Assembly (NCBI GenBank): GCA_018267825.1
Contig: JAFDXR010000005.1
Location: 186,001 to 250,000, forward strand
Direction of reading: 5' to 3'
Origin: Bacteroidota bacterium
GTDB lineage: Bacteria > Bacteroidota > Bacteroidia > B-17B0 > Aurantibacillaceae
DNA length: 64,000 bases
The notes under the pieces were generated by a model that made no database searches, was not told the DNA's origin, and worked only from the letters and a program-made list of their open reading frames with translations. Made by a program: the position numbers and the translations under genes. Of the stretch, positions 33,804 through 42,900 are shown in pieces (position 1 is the first letter of the stretch; each line of letters begins with the position of its first letter).

Positions 33804-34100
33804 TTAGTTTTTAGGTTTTACAGTTAAATAGGCTTTCAGATTTTCCACATACTCTTCAAAAGCCCGGATTCCTTTGGGTGTAATTCTACACATGGTCTGC
33901 GGATAGTTATCCTTGAATTTTTTTTCAATATCGATATACCCCGCTTCTTTCAGTTTCTGCAGCTGCACGCTCAGGTTGCCCGCTGTAGCCTTGGTCTGTT
34001 CTTTGAGATACGTAAATTCCGCTTCTTTCACCGAAATAAGTAAAGACACTACCGCAAGGCGTAGCTGTGAATGCAATATAACGTCGAGATCTTTAAACAT
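33804..34100 (-). CDS. Winged-helix transcriptional regulator (HTH_34-like)
   Basis: A 98-residue DNA-binding protein: LHSQLRLAVVSLLISVKEAEFTYLKEQTKATAGNLSVQLQKL is broken here as helix 1, helix 2 and recognition helix around TAGNLSVQLQKL, and the wing follows in GYIDIEKKFKDNYPQT before the ITPKGIRAFEEYVENL helix. This is the dimeric single-domain wHTH seen across Bacteroidota, usually repressing its own operon. It overlaps the membrane-protein gene by 8 bp. A perfect 15-bp dyad inside the operon promoter at 35377-35391 is the likely operator. Confidence 0.85.
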   Translation of the reverse strand: MFKDLDVILHSQLRLAVVSLLISVKEAEFTYLKEQTKATAGNLSVQLQKLKEAGYIDIEKKFKDNYPQTMCRITPKGIRAFEEYVENLKAYLTVKPKN

Positions 34101-34677
34101 GCTGCGATTTGTACCTGGAACGGAGTAAATGACCTGGGATCACATAACTGCAAAGCAGCGCTGCGGATATACACAGCAGCTGATCGGTATCGCTCAGAAA
34201 AACCGAGATAACCGCACAGGCAAAAGCAAAGAGGCTTCCGATAATCAGCGGTCTGAAATTCAGGAGTCCGCCGGAAACCATGGTAGCAAGCCCATATAAG
34301 AGCATCAGAAAAAAATACGACGATTTCACTCCATGAAACGGCATAAATCCAAGTGTTATTGCCAGCGAAACCCCAAATCCGATCCAGAGGTATTTCAGGT
34401 ATTTGTCGATATAGGTTTTCACCTTTTCCTTTTTGTTTTGCCTGTATCCGTATACCATCGAGAAAATGCCTCCCAAAGGCATCAGGATAAGCCAGGCTGC
34501 ACCTCCCCATTCTACATTCATACGGATGCAGATGTAGTTGAACATAGCTGCGACAATAACCAGCCAGCCCCAGAAAACAATTAGCACCCCATCGTCTGCC
34601 AGCCGGTTCTTGGCCGTGCTTATCATTGAGTTTATTAATTGCAGGCTCTCTGCCGGATTAATTTCTTTTTCTTCCAT
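34093..34677 (-). CDS. Membrane protein of a wHTH-linked operon
   Basis: A 194-residue protein with a soluble N-terminal helix (residues 1-28, ESLQLINSMISTAKNRL) and six hydrophobic segments in three pairs, the first in VLIVFWGWLVIVAAMFNYICI. Similar proteins commonly sit between a wHTH gene and a 2TM gene in Bacteroidota, where they are annotated as hypothetical. It may sense an envelope state for the small regulator encoded next to it; this is inference from position only. Confidence 0.7.
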   Translation of the reverse strand: MEEKEINPAESLQLINSMISTAKNRLADDGVLIVFWGWLVIVAAMFNYICIRMNVEWGGAAWLILMPLGGIFSMVYGYRQNKKEKVKTYIDKYLKYLWIGFGVSLAITLGFMPFHGVKSSYFFLMLLYGLATMVSGGLLNFRPLIIGSLFAFACAVISVFLSDTDQLLCISAALLCSYVIPGHLLRSRYKSQHV

Positions 34678-34679
34678 GA

Positions 34680-35351
34680 TTATTTAGTTTTTACGGTCGT
34701 TTGTTTTTCCGATTCATGCAACATTGCTTTTGCCCGGTCCTTGCCCCAGTGTGGGTACAGATTTGAGCTTACCTTAAAGGCAGTGAATTTTTCCATGGCC
34801 GTATCAAAAACAGGTTTCGCTTTTTTGGCCCCACCTCCAAATGCCGGCGGAGTATAATAAATAGCTGTCGCTTTTTGCAGCCAGGCTCTTGGGTTTGAAG
34901 CATCCAGTTTAATGGCTTCTTCGGCCCATTTGTAGGCTTGTCCCCCAAACTTCTGTCCACGGGCTGTTTTATTAACCTGGATACGGGCCGATGCCAGCAG
35001 CGATTTTAAAACATAGATTTCCGAATTATTCCCGGAGAGCGAATCAGCCCTGGAAATATGCTTCTCCGATTTATCGCACCAGGCATCGATCTCATTTCCT
35101 TTTTTTTCGAGTGCCACCAGCAGTTGACATAATGCAATATAATAATGCGGCAACCATTCGCCCGGATGATCCTGGTTCACTTTTTCAAAAACAGCAGCAG
35201 CTTTTGTAAAATCGGCAACACCCCTTGCCGTATCAAGCATCGCGATGCCTTTTTTCATGTTGGCTGTATACATATTACCCTGGGCCTGCCCGCGCATAAC
35301 CAGTAAAACAAAAGCAAACAGCGCTACGATATAAATACGTTTTGTTCTCAT
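34680..35351 (-). CDS. Secreted TPR-like protein
   Basis: A 223-residue protein with a signal peptide (MRTKRIYIVALFAFVLLV...GQAQG) and two or three degenerate TPR units (ADFTKAAAVFEKVNQDHPGEWLPHYYIALCQL; RAWLQKATAIYYTPPAFGGGAKKAKPVFDTAMEKF). The PPAFGGGAKKA stretch is conserved in a family of Bacteroidota periplasmic proteins of unknown role. First gene of the operon. I start at 35349-35351 since the longer frame to 35366 would overlap the predicted -7 box of the promoter. Confidence 0.78.
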   Translation of the reverse strand: MRTKRIYIVALFAFVLLVMRGQAQGNMYTANMKKGIAMLDTARGVADFTKAAAVFEKVNQDHPGEWLPHYYIALCQLLVALEKKGNEIDAWCDKSEKHISRADSLSGNNSEIYVLKSLLASARIQVNKTARGQKFGGQAYKWAEEAIKLDASNPRAWLQKATAIYYTPPAFGGGAKKAKPVFDTAMEKFTAFKVSSNLYPHWGKDRAKAMLHESEKQTTVKTK

Positions 35352-35363
35352 ATAAACACAAAA

Positions 35364-35395
35364 CAAATGTAAACTAGTTTATAATATAAACCAAA
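35364..35395 (-). promoter_or_regulatory. Promoter and putative operator of the TPR-wHTH-2TM operon
   Basis: Minus-strand TTTG at 35392-35395, 20 bp spacer, TACATTTG at 35364-35371. The spacer holds a perfect dyad GTTTATA-n-TATAAAC (35377-35391) that touches the -33 box, and an overlapping palindrome AAACTAGTTT (35371-35380) that touches the -7 box. A dimeric wHTH bound here would block RNA polymerase; the operon encodes such a protein. Confidence 0.6.
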
Positions 35396-35432
35396 TAATT
35401 TCATGATTTTCCAAGCATTTAAACTTATCTGC

Positions 35433-35461
35433 TTGTAAATCAAATATATTTATTATCTTTG
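35433..35461 (+). promoter_or_regulatory. Promoter of the DEAD-box helicase gene
   Basis: TTG (35433-35435), 18 bp, TATCTTTG (35454-35461). It predicts a start near 35467 and thus an mRNA leader of roughly 155 nt. Confidence 0.6.
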
Positions 35462-35467
35462 CGCCGC

Positions 35468-35623
35468 AATCGGGTTTATGGTTGCTGCTAAATAAAGTGT
35501 TTTGTCGGCCCCGAGGGGGCATCACTACTCTAAAGTAAACTGTTAAAATACTACTTACAGTTTTAAAATATCTGCAGCTCTTAAAATCTACTTTGCAGTA
35601 TTTATTAATTTAATCTTATTAAA
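35468..35623 (+). promoter_or_regulatory. Long 5' leader of the DEAD-box helicase mRNA
   Basis: This stretch encodes no protein I can support. It contains a short strong hairpin GCCCC-GAG-GGGGC at 35508-35520 followed by an A/T-rich part with several TTAAAAT runs. Long structured leaders are common on cold-shock helicase genes such as csdA/rhlE, so a temperature- or auto-regulatory element is possible. Function inferred only. Confidence 0.4.
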
Positions 35624-37456
35624 ATGACATTTGAAGAATTAGGCCTGGAGCCCAAGCTCCTCAAGGCTGTTACCGAATTGGGTTTTCAAAATCCGACTCC
35701 GATTCAGGAACAAACCATTGCGCAATTACAGAACAAATCAACCGACATCGTGGCGCTTGCTCAGACAGGCACTGGTAAAACGGCCGGTTTTGGCTTACCA
35801 TTGCTCAGCAAACTGGATTTAAACACGCGTGCCACCCAGGCCCTGATCCTGGCTCCGACCCGCGAATTATGCGTACAGATCAGCAAAGATCTGGTAAACT
35901 ATTCGAAATACCTCAGCAACCTTAAAGTAACGGCTGTTTACGGTGGTGCGCCTATCATGGGCCAGATCCGCGACCTGAAAGCCGGTTCACAGGTTGTAGT
36001 GGCAACACCGGGCCGTTTATGCGACCTCATCGACCGCCGTGCCATCGATCTTTCGTATGTAGACATTGTTGTGCTCGATGAAGCTGATGAAATGCTGAAC
36101 ATGGGCTTTAAAGATGATCTTGATATTATTTTAGGTCAGACCCCGCCTACCAAAAACACATGGTTGTTTTCGGCTACCATGCCTCAGGAAGTGGAGCGTA
36201 TTGCCCGCAAATACATGGAAAACCCGCTGGAGATCAGTGTTGGTAAAAAGAACCAGGGTGCTGCCAACATACAGCACGTATACTACATGGTAAATCAGCG
36301 CGACCGTTATGCGGCCCTGAAACGTATTGCCGATTTCTATCCTGAAATTTTCGGGATCGTTTTCTGCCGCACCAAAGCCGAAACACAGGAAGTGGCTGAC
36401 AACCTCATTAAAGACGGTTATAATGCCGATGCACTGCATGGCGACTTATCGCAATCGCAACGTGACTTCGTTATGAAACGTTTCCGCAGCCGTACCCTGC
36501 AGATGCTGGTGGCTACAGATGTAGCAGCCCGTGGTATTGATGTGAATGATGTAACACACGTGATCAACTACAACTTACCGGAAGAGGCCGAAAATTACAC
36601 ACACCGCAGCGGACGTACAGCCCGTGCCGGTAAATCCGGAATTTCGATTGCTATTGTAACTCCGAAAGAAAGCGGTAAGATCCGCGATATCGAACGTATT
36701 ATTCAAAGTAAATTTACAAAAGCCAATGTACCGAATGGTGTGGACGTGTGCGAAAAGCAGCTGTTCAACCTGGTTACCAAACTGCATGATGTAGAGGTAA
36801 AAGACAATGAAATTGAAAAGTACCTTCCGAAAATTTATGAAGAACTGAAAGACCTCAGTAAGGAAGAACTGATCAAGCGATTTGTGTCAGAAGAATTCAA
36901 CCGTTTCTATAACTATTACCAGAATGCTCCTGACCTGAACTCTGCCAATGGCGAAGGTAATGGCGGACGCACAGCCCGTTTCTTTGTGAACATGGGTGCT
37001 ATGGACGGATTCAACCGCATGTCGCTGAAAGATTTCCTGGCAGAGATTGCCAATGTTCAGCCGCGCATGGTGTTTAATGTGGATGTAAAAAACAGCTTCT
37101 CTTTCTTTGAAACAGAACCTCGTTTTACAGACCAGTTCCTAGCCGCCAGCCGCGCCGAAGTTGAGTTCAATGGACGCCCGGTAAGCATGGAGCTTTCCAA
37201 CAAAAAAGCCGAAGGCGGTAAAGGCGAACGCAAATCCTTTGGTGGTGGCGAACGCAAGTCATTCGGCGGAGAGCGTAAATCTTATGGTGGTGGTGAGCGC
37301 AAGTCGTACGGTGGCGGAGAACGCAAATCGTATGGCGGTGGCGAAAAACGCAGCTATGGTAAAGGTCGTGGCGAATCCAAATCATTTGGTGGTAACCGCG
37401 AAAGTAGTGGTGGTGCACGCCGCGAACGCTTCAGCAAAGACAAAAAAGGGTATTAA
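35624..37456 (+). CDS. DEAD-box RNA helicase with DbpA-like RNA-binding domain and Gly-rich repeat tail
   Basis: A 610-residue ATP-dependent RNA helicase. Motifs in order: Q motif (FEELGLEPKLLKAV, PTPIQEQTI), motif I AQTGTGKT near 48, Ia PTRELC, II VLDEADEM near 150, III SATMP, and VI HRSGRTARAGK near 325. A DbpA/CsdA-type RNA-binding domain is likely at about 440-530 (ARFFVNMGAMDGFNRMSLKDFL). The last 70 residues are tandem GGGERKS(F/Y) repeats, like the RGG-type tails of CsdA/DeaD. Likely functions in ribosome assembly and mRNA unwinding; location upstream of ribosomal protein genes agrees. Confidence 0.93.
   Translation: MTFEELGLEPKLLKAVTELGFQNPTPIQEQTIAQLQNKSTDIVALAQTGTGKTAGFGLPLLSKLDLNTRATQALILAPTRELCVQISKDLVNYSKYLSNLKVTAVYGGAPIMGQIRDLKAGSQVVVATPGRLCDLIDRRAIDLSYVDIVVLDEADEMLNMGFKDDLDIILGQTPPTKNTWLFSATMPQEVERIARKYMENPLEISVGKKNQGAANIQHVYYMVNQRDRYAALKRIADFYPEIFGIVFCRTKAETQEVADNLIKDGYNADALHGDLSQSQRDFVMKRFRSRTLQMLVATDVAARGIDVNDVTHVINYNLPEEAENYTHRSGRTARAGKSGISIAIVTPKESGKIRDIERIIQSKFTKANVPNGVDVCEKQLFNLVTKLHDVEVKDNEIEKYLPKIYEELKDLSKEELIKRFVSEEFNRFYNYYQNAPDLNSANGEGNGGRTARFFVNMGAMDGFNRMSLKDFLAEIANVQPRMVFNVDVKNSFSFFETEPRFTDQFLAASRAEVEFNGRPVSMELSNKKAEGGKGERKSFGGGERKSFGGERKSYGGGERKSYGGGERKSYGGGEKRSYGKGRGESKSFGGNRESSGGARRERFSKDKKGY
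37241..37360 (+). repeat. 24-bp tandem repeats encoding the helicase tail
   Basis: Five units of about 21-24 bp (ggtggtggcgaacgcaagtc and variants) encode (G)GGERKS[FY]. Unit length stays a multiple of three. Confidence 0.7.
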
Positions 37457-37477
37457 CCCCGGTTTAGATATGGCAGA

Positions 37478-37507
37478 CCCGGGTATTTCGACGAAAAAAT
37501 ATCCGGG
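37478..37507 (+). terminator. Hairpin downstream of the helicase gene
   Basis: CCCGGGTATTT (37478-37488) pairs with AAATATCCGGG (37497-37507) with one G-U. There is no T-run after it, so it may protect the 3' end of the message instead of terminating. Confidence 0.4.
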
Positions 37508-37529
37508 ATTGCCAAAAAATAAACAAGTA

Positions 37530-37561
37530 TTTGTTCATTAATAAAAAAGTTTATATATTTG
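37530..37561 (+). promoter_or_regulatory. Promoter of the rpmB-rpmG-DUF4295 operon
   Basis: TTTG (37530-37533), 20 bp, TATATTTG (37554-37561). The predicted leader is about 32 nt to the rpmB ATG. Confidence 0.7.
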
Positions 37562-37599
37562 CCCTCCTTTTAGGAAAAACGAATTAAGATTAAGAAGTC

Positions 37600-37836
37600 A
37601 TGTCACGTATTTGTCAATTAACAGGAAAGAAAGCGATGAAAGGTAACCACGTTTCATTTTCGAATCGTAAAACCCGTCGCCAGTTCAAAGTGAACTTAAA
37701 AACTAAAAAGTTTTTTGTTCCTGAAACTCAGGAGTGGATCACATTACGTGTATCTACATCTGCTATCAAAAACATCAACAAAAAAGGAATTTACGCCTGC
37801 CTGAAAGACGCAGTTGAAGGCGGAATTTTAGCATAA
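37600..37836 (+). CDS. rpmB: 50S ribosomal protein L28
   Basis: A 78-residue L28: [29 protein letters not shown] is represented by its opening [10 protein letters not shown] and the NRKTRRQF motif; SALKNI-type ending is seen as [14 protein letters not shown]. Normal length. First of three co-transcribed small genes; 20 bp to rpmG. Confidence 0.97.
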   Translation: MSRICQLTGKKAMKGNHVSFSNRKTRRQFKVNLKTKKFFVPETQEWITLRVSTSAIKNINKKGIYACLKDAVEGGILA

Positions 37837-37856
37837 CCTTATTAAAATCAGAGAAA

Positions 37857-38039
37857 ATGGCTAAGAAAGGCAACAGAATTCAGGTAATATTGGAGTGTAC
37901 CGAACACAAAGACAGCGGTATGCCTGGAACATCTCGTTACATTACAAAAAAGAACAAGAAAAATACGCCTGACCGTATCGAGTTGAAAAAATACAACCCG
38001 ATCCTGAAACGCATGACTGTTCACAAAGAAATTAAGTAA
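37857..38039 (+). CDS. rpmG: 50S ribosomal protein L33
   Basis: A 60-residue L33 with [23 protein letters not shown] and [18 protein letters not shown] at the end. Only one cysteine is present, so it is the zinc-free (C-minus) form. Conserved neighbour of rpmB in Bacteroidota. Confidence 0.97.
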   Translation: MAKKGNRIQVILECTEHKDSGMPGTSRYITKKNKKNTPDRIELKKYNPILKRMTVHKEIK

Positions 38040-38062
38040 TAAATCATTAAACGTATTTTGTC

Positions 38063-38218
38063 ATGGCAAAGAAAGTAGTTGCGACACTAAAAAGCGGTAA
38101 AGGAAAAGACTTTACCAAAGTGATTAAAATGGTGAAATCACCAAAAACAGGAGCTTACGCTTTTAGAGAAGAGATCGTTCACAACGACCACGTGAATGAT
38201 TTCCTGAAAGGTAAATAA
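38063..38218 (+). CDS. DUF4295 family small basic protein
   Basis: A 51-residue lysine-rich protein (starts MAKKVVATLKSGKGKDF, ends VNDFLKGK). It is the DUF4295 protein that follows rpmB and rpmG in Bacteroidota; it is a candidate ribosome-associated protein by size, charge and context, but its function is not established to my knowledge. The gene starts 23 bp after rpmG and ends 21 bp before a strong terminator. Confidence 0.9.
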   Translation: MAKKVVATLKSGKGKDFTKVIKMVKSPKTGAYAFREEIVHNDHVNDFLKGK

Positions 38219-38239
38219 TATTTTATTTTTTCTATCACG

Positions 38240-38271
38240 AAAAGCTTCTTCTCAAACGAAGAAGCTTTTTT
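38240..38271 (+). terminator. Terminator between DUF4295 gene and ftsY
   Basis: AAAAGCTTCTTC (38240-38251) pairs with GAAGAAGCTTTT (from 38258) around TCAAAC, followed by a six-T run. It uncouples ftsY from the ribosomal protein transcript. Confidence 0.9.
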
Positions 38272-38307
38272 GATTTTCACCCAGACACCACTAAACACAC
38301 ACATCTC

Positions 38308-39267
38308 ATGGGATTTTTCGGTAAACTGTTCGGAAAAGAAGAAAAACAAAGCCTGGACCAGGGTCTCTCCAAAACCAAGGAAAGTTTTTTTGGCAAAATC
38401 GCAAAAGTCGTTGCAGGTAAAAGCAATGTAGATGCTGAAGTACTCGATAACCTGGAAGAGGTACTCATCTCGGGTGATGTAGGCGTTAATACAACCATTA
38501 AAATCATTAAACGTATCGAAGACCGTGTGGCCCGGGATAAATACGTGAGCACATCCGAACTCAATGGAATCCTTAAAGAGGAAGTGGCTGCCCTGCTCAC
38601 CGAAAACAACACCACCGATACCACAAGCTTTGATATTCCTGCCGATAAAAAACCCTATGTACTCATGGTTGTTGGTGTAAATGGCGTGGGCAAAACCACA
38701 ACCATCGGCAAACTGGCTTACCAACTTAAAAAAAGCGGTAAATCCGTTATCCTCGGAGCGGCCGATACATTCCGCGCCGCCGCAGTAGATCAGCTCACTA
38801 TCTGGAGCCAGCGTGTAGATGTTCCTATTGTATCGCAGGGCATGGGCGCAGATCCCGCCAGTGTGGCCTTTGATACACTCAGCAGTGCCAAAGCAAAAAA
38901 TGCGGATGTGGTGATCATTGATACAGCCGGCCGTTTACACAATAAAGTAAACCTCATGAACGAGCTTACGAAAATTAAGAACGTGATGAAAAAAGTGATT
39001 CCTGATGCGCCGCATGAAGTACTCCTTGTACTGGATGCCAGCACCGGGCAAAACGCTGTAGAACAGTGCCGTCAGTTTACAGCAGCTACTGACGTTACAG
39101 CCCTGGCCCTTACCAAACTCGATGGCACAGCCAAAGGTGGCGTCGTTATCGGGATCTCCGACGAGTTTAAAATTCCGGTAAGATATATTGGTGTGGGTGA
39201 AAAAATGGAAGACCTTCAGGTATTTAACCGCGCCGAATTTGTAGATAGTCTTTTCAGCAAGAACTAA
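38308..39267 (+). CDS. ftsY: Signal recognition particle receptor FtsY
   Basis: A 319-residue SRP GTPase with the N domain (1-100) and G domain: P-loop GVNGVGKTTTIGKLA near 127, DTFRAAAVDQL, DTAGRLHNK near 212 and TKLDGTAKGG near 273. It lacks the long acidic A domain of the E. coli protein; the N-terminus is a short amphipathic MGFFGKLFG helix that could bind the membrane. It docks ribosome-SRP complexes at the translocon. Its 3' end overlaps the convergent VOC gene by 4 bp. Confidence 0.97.
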   Translation: MGFFGKLFGKEEKQSLDQGLSKTKESFFGKIAKVVAGKSNVDAEVLDNLEEVLISGDVGVNTTIKIIKRIEDRVARDKYVSTSELNGILKEEVAALLTENNTTDTTSFDIPADKKPYVLMVVGVNGVGKTTTIGKLAYQLKKSGKSVILGAADTFRAAAVDQLTIWSQRVDVPIVSQGMGADPASVAFDTLSSAKAKNADVVIIDTAGRLHNKVNLMNELTKIKNVMKKVIPDAPHEVLLVLDASTGQNAVEQCRQFTAATDVTALALTKLDGTAKGGVVIGISDEFKIPVRYIGVGEKMEDLQVFNRAEFVDSLFSKN

Positions 39268-39674
39268 CTGTGGCTATACAGATACAGGTGATTTCCTTCC
39301 GGATCCTTTATCTCTGAATAATACCCTACTTTTCCGTCGATCAGATTGGTACCGATGATAATCTGTCCGCTTTTATTTTTCTGACGAAGCAGGGTCGGCT
39401 GCCTGAACACACTCCCACCGAATTCTTTTACCCGTTCGATGGCATCACCCATAATATCCACATAAAATATGGGTTTAATACCAAGGCCGGCTTTATAGCC
39501 CGGCAGTTCTACAATAGAGCCTTTCATACCCAGCTGATCTTTTGTAAAAAGTGCATGACGTGTGTCGAACAATACACGTGTTTCCGTTTTAATATGAAAC
39601 ACATTTTCATAAAATGTTACAGCCTGTTCAAAATCATTGGCCGGAATTTCCAGCCATACAAGAGACGAATTCAT
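39264..39674 (-). CDS. VOC superfamily protein (glyoxalase/bleomycin-resistance fold)
   Basis: A 136-residue protein with the two beta-alpha-beta-beta-beta modules of the VOC fold: VWLEIPANDFEQAVTFYENVF at the start and IFYVDIMGDAIERVKEFGGSVF in the second half, ending in IKDPEGNHLYLYSHS, where the last acidic/aromatic positions often bind metal. The substrate is unknown. Members annotated this way in Bacteroidota are mostly uncharacterised enzymes, not lactoylglutathione lyase. Confidence 0.88.
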   Translation of the reverse strand: MNSSLVWLEIPANDFEQAVTFYENVFHIKTETRVLFDTRHALFTKDQLGMKGSIVELPGYKAGLGIKPIFYVDIMGDAIERVKEFGGSVFRQPTLLRQKNKSGQIIIGTNLIDGKVGYYSEIKDPEGNHLYLYSHS

Positions 39675-39829
39675 AAACTTAAAAATAACGATTTATAGTT
39701 TTCAGATTCTGAGATCAGATTAAATTATTGTTACCTCCAACCTATTCTCCCCCAGTTAAACGATTGCCGCTCAAAAATGTTTTCTTTTTGACGAAAGTCA
39801 GAAAACACAGTAGAATCATACTATAGCAC

Positions 39830-39854
39830 AACAGCCGGGCATTGCCCGGCTGTT
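39830..39854. terminator. Terminator downstream of the first T9SS cargo gene
   Basis: AACAGCCGGGC and GCCCGGCTGTT form a perfect 11-bp stem with an ATT loop. It lies 70 bp after the stop codon of the minus-strand gene that ends at 39925. The rest of the 250-bp spacer 39675-39924 shows nothing else. Confidence 0.8.
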
Positions 39855-39924
39855 TACTGATAGAAACAAATACATATCAACCATCATGATTTATCCGTTT
39901 TCTACCATGCTCTTCTGTAAAGAA

Positions 39925-42900
39925 TTATTCTTTTACAATCCGTTTGGTAAGTTTTCCTGAAGCTGTTTCTGTAACAACTGTATAAACGCCCGGAGCCAGC
40001 ATCGACAGATCAACAACAGCCTGGTGCTCTTTGCTGCAGTTAATTTCTGCTACCATAGTACCTATAACACTATACACGGCAATACGTTTCAGGTCGTAGC
40101 CCGAACTTACACGGATAAAATCGTGCGATGGATTTGGTGCCAGTAAAATGTTACGTTCCAGATCAGCCTGATTCACCGCTGTAATACCTCCCAGATTATT
40201 TTTTACGTTCGATTTGGAGCGCACCACCTGTTGGGTAACCTGTGCTGTTTTGGCAAGCGGCGTACAGTTAAACCCAAGCGCTTCGACACGCCAGCGGCCC
40301 GTATTCATGTATACGGAATACTGCGGATCGTTCAATACGTTCTGCGTACCTGCCACAGAACCTACAAAAGTCCATACGCCATCACTCAGGTTATCGCGCA
40401 TGAGATCGAACTGCGTGACGGGGGTGAGCGATTGCCCTTCGACATTATAGGTATTCCAGGTAAAGGTACCGGAGTTGTTCACGAAATAAATACTGTTGTG
40501 ATACGGACTGAGGGCGCTGAGATTTCCGCAGCTATCCTTGATCTGAATCTTATAGCGGTATGTACCCACATTCGGGTTTCCATTGGCCGGCCCGATAGCC
40601 TGCAGGGAATCTTTAAACTGGCTGAGGTCAGCGTATTTCACACCACCGATGCGTAGGTAATACCCCGAAATAACTTCCCGGTAAATCAGGAATGAATCGA
40701 CATTGGTATATGGTGTTTTATCCCAGTAGATGTAATTGAACAGGGATGCCGAATCTACCGTTACCACACAAATAGCTGGTGTTTGCGGAGCAATAGACAG
40801 AATTTTCACGGTATCAATAATATGGGTCTGATCGCAGGAAGCACTCATTACATAAGTAGCCGTGGGTGAATTCACCGTAAGGGTCGGATTCGGCGCTGTA
40901 ACACCAGTAAGACTCACTGTAGGAGTCCATATGTATGAATACAGCGCTGAATTATTCGCCCCACCTAAAACAACCTGTGCATTGTTGCAGATAGATTTAT
41001 CTGCACCGGCTGTTGGCACAGGAACAGCCGAACAATCGAAAGTGAATCCGCATTTATCGGGTGATGCTCCATTATTGACACCATCAAAATCCAGTTTCTT
41101 TGTAAATGTATTGGTAGCATAATTATAGGTAAACATGGTGCCCATACCATGGGCGCCACCCTCTTTCGTCATTCCCATGATGATGTTGCCCGGCAGTAAT
41201 TGCAGATATCCGTTTGGTGTCTGGCCTTTATTTGTGCCGTCAAAATCAACCAGCTTCTGAATCAGTCCGGTATTGATATCGAAAGCATATAACACCCCTT
41301 TGTCATAAGTTCCCCCCATGGTGGTTGTGCCATAAATCTTGCCATTCGCTGCCTGCACAAGCTGTCCGTCAGGATAAGCACCCCGACTGACGCCATTGAA
41401 ATCGATCAGTTTGGTGACATTGAAACTATTAATATCGAGGCTATAGATAATCCCCTTGGCAAACACTCCACCATCATTGGTAATTCCATATATCTTACCA
41501 TTATTGGCCTGGATCAGCCCACCGAACCAATCGCCCTGCAGGGTATTGCTTGCCTGATACACCAGATATTCGGACTGTGACACCGAGTCCAATACATACA
41601 CACCATTATTTCCGGGGAGTGTTCCATAGATATAGCCGTCTGTAGCCGAAATAAAGTACCCGGAAGGATCGCCGGAAATCTGATTCGTCTGTCCGATGGC
41701 TGTATAGGTATTGGTTGCAATATCATAGACACTGGCCCGGAATGTATTATGCCCAAGGCCAAATGTTGCCATGATACGATTTCCACCAAGATCCAGAAAA
41801 TTTCCGCCCACACCATTTGTATTCGGCACTATGCCTGTTAATTGATTATTGCCCAAATCGAATTTGAACATGGCTCCAAAATTCTGCTTTGCAAGTTCCG
41901 AAGGTCTGAGGTTGCAGAACAATTGGTTGTTTTTTACAATCGGTTTACCGTAAGGGTAAGCTCCAAAGGCTCGTCCCTGCTGTGCTTTCTTGGTTACCGT
42001 ATTTGTTTGGGTATCGTAAAGGAGTATAGAATTGTTGATCGATGCGATGAACTTATTGCCACCGTACAAGGAAAAACTTGTGGCCAGTAATCCATCACAA
42101 AAAGGATTGTATGGATACCCTTTAACAACTCCATCCACGTATGGATTGAGTGAGGCCTTTGTATTGAGCACTGTGCCTGCGATATCATATTCATACACGT
42201 TTAAATTAAGGCACACAGAATCAGATGGGGATGAAGCACAGATGGAATAGCCAAGTATATACAGCTTGCCATTTGTACTCTGTCGGAAATTACCAAAAGG
42301 AATAATGTTATAGGCTACCGGTGAATTCTCAGTCAGGGTATTCGCCACCGGATCATATTCAAGCACTGTGGTCATCGCAAAACTCGACGAGGATTGGCGG
42401 CCACTGGCATAGAGTTTCCCGTTCGCGGCAGACTCAAAACCATAAGATGTGATATAAGCATCTGTATTTGGCCATGCAAGATCGGCCAGCGTATAAAAAA
42501 CAGGTGTACTGGTGGAAAGATTATACTTAATCATTCCGCCCATATAGGTAGCCTGGTTAAATGCATTGGTTGTTCCAAGGATCATATAAAGATTACCGGC
42601 CACTTCCGAGATCCACAGTCCATTGTGATTCGCCCCATTGTCAAATTTCTTAGTAAACACATTGTTGATGTAGTCATATTCGAAGAAGGTGCCATTATTG
42701 TTCGCACCGTCGTACATAGTACTCCCGTACATCTTTCCGTTGCTGGCCAGGAATAACTTTCCGCGTGGATTAGAGCCATTGACCCCTCCCGTAAAGTTGT
42801 ATTTCAGCGTCACGGTTTTGGTGGCGACATCAAATTCAAAAATACCGCCATAACCCGAACTACCGGCATAGGCGACCGCATATAGTTTACCGTTGGCTCC

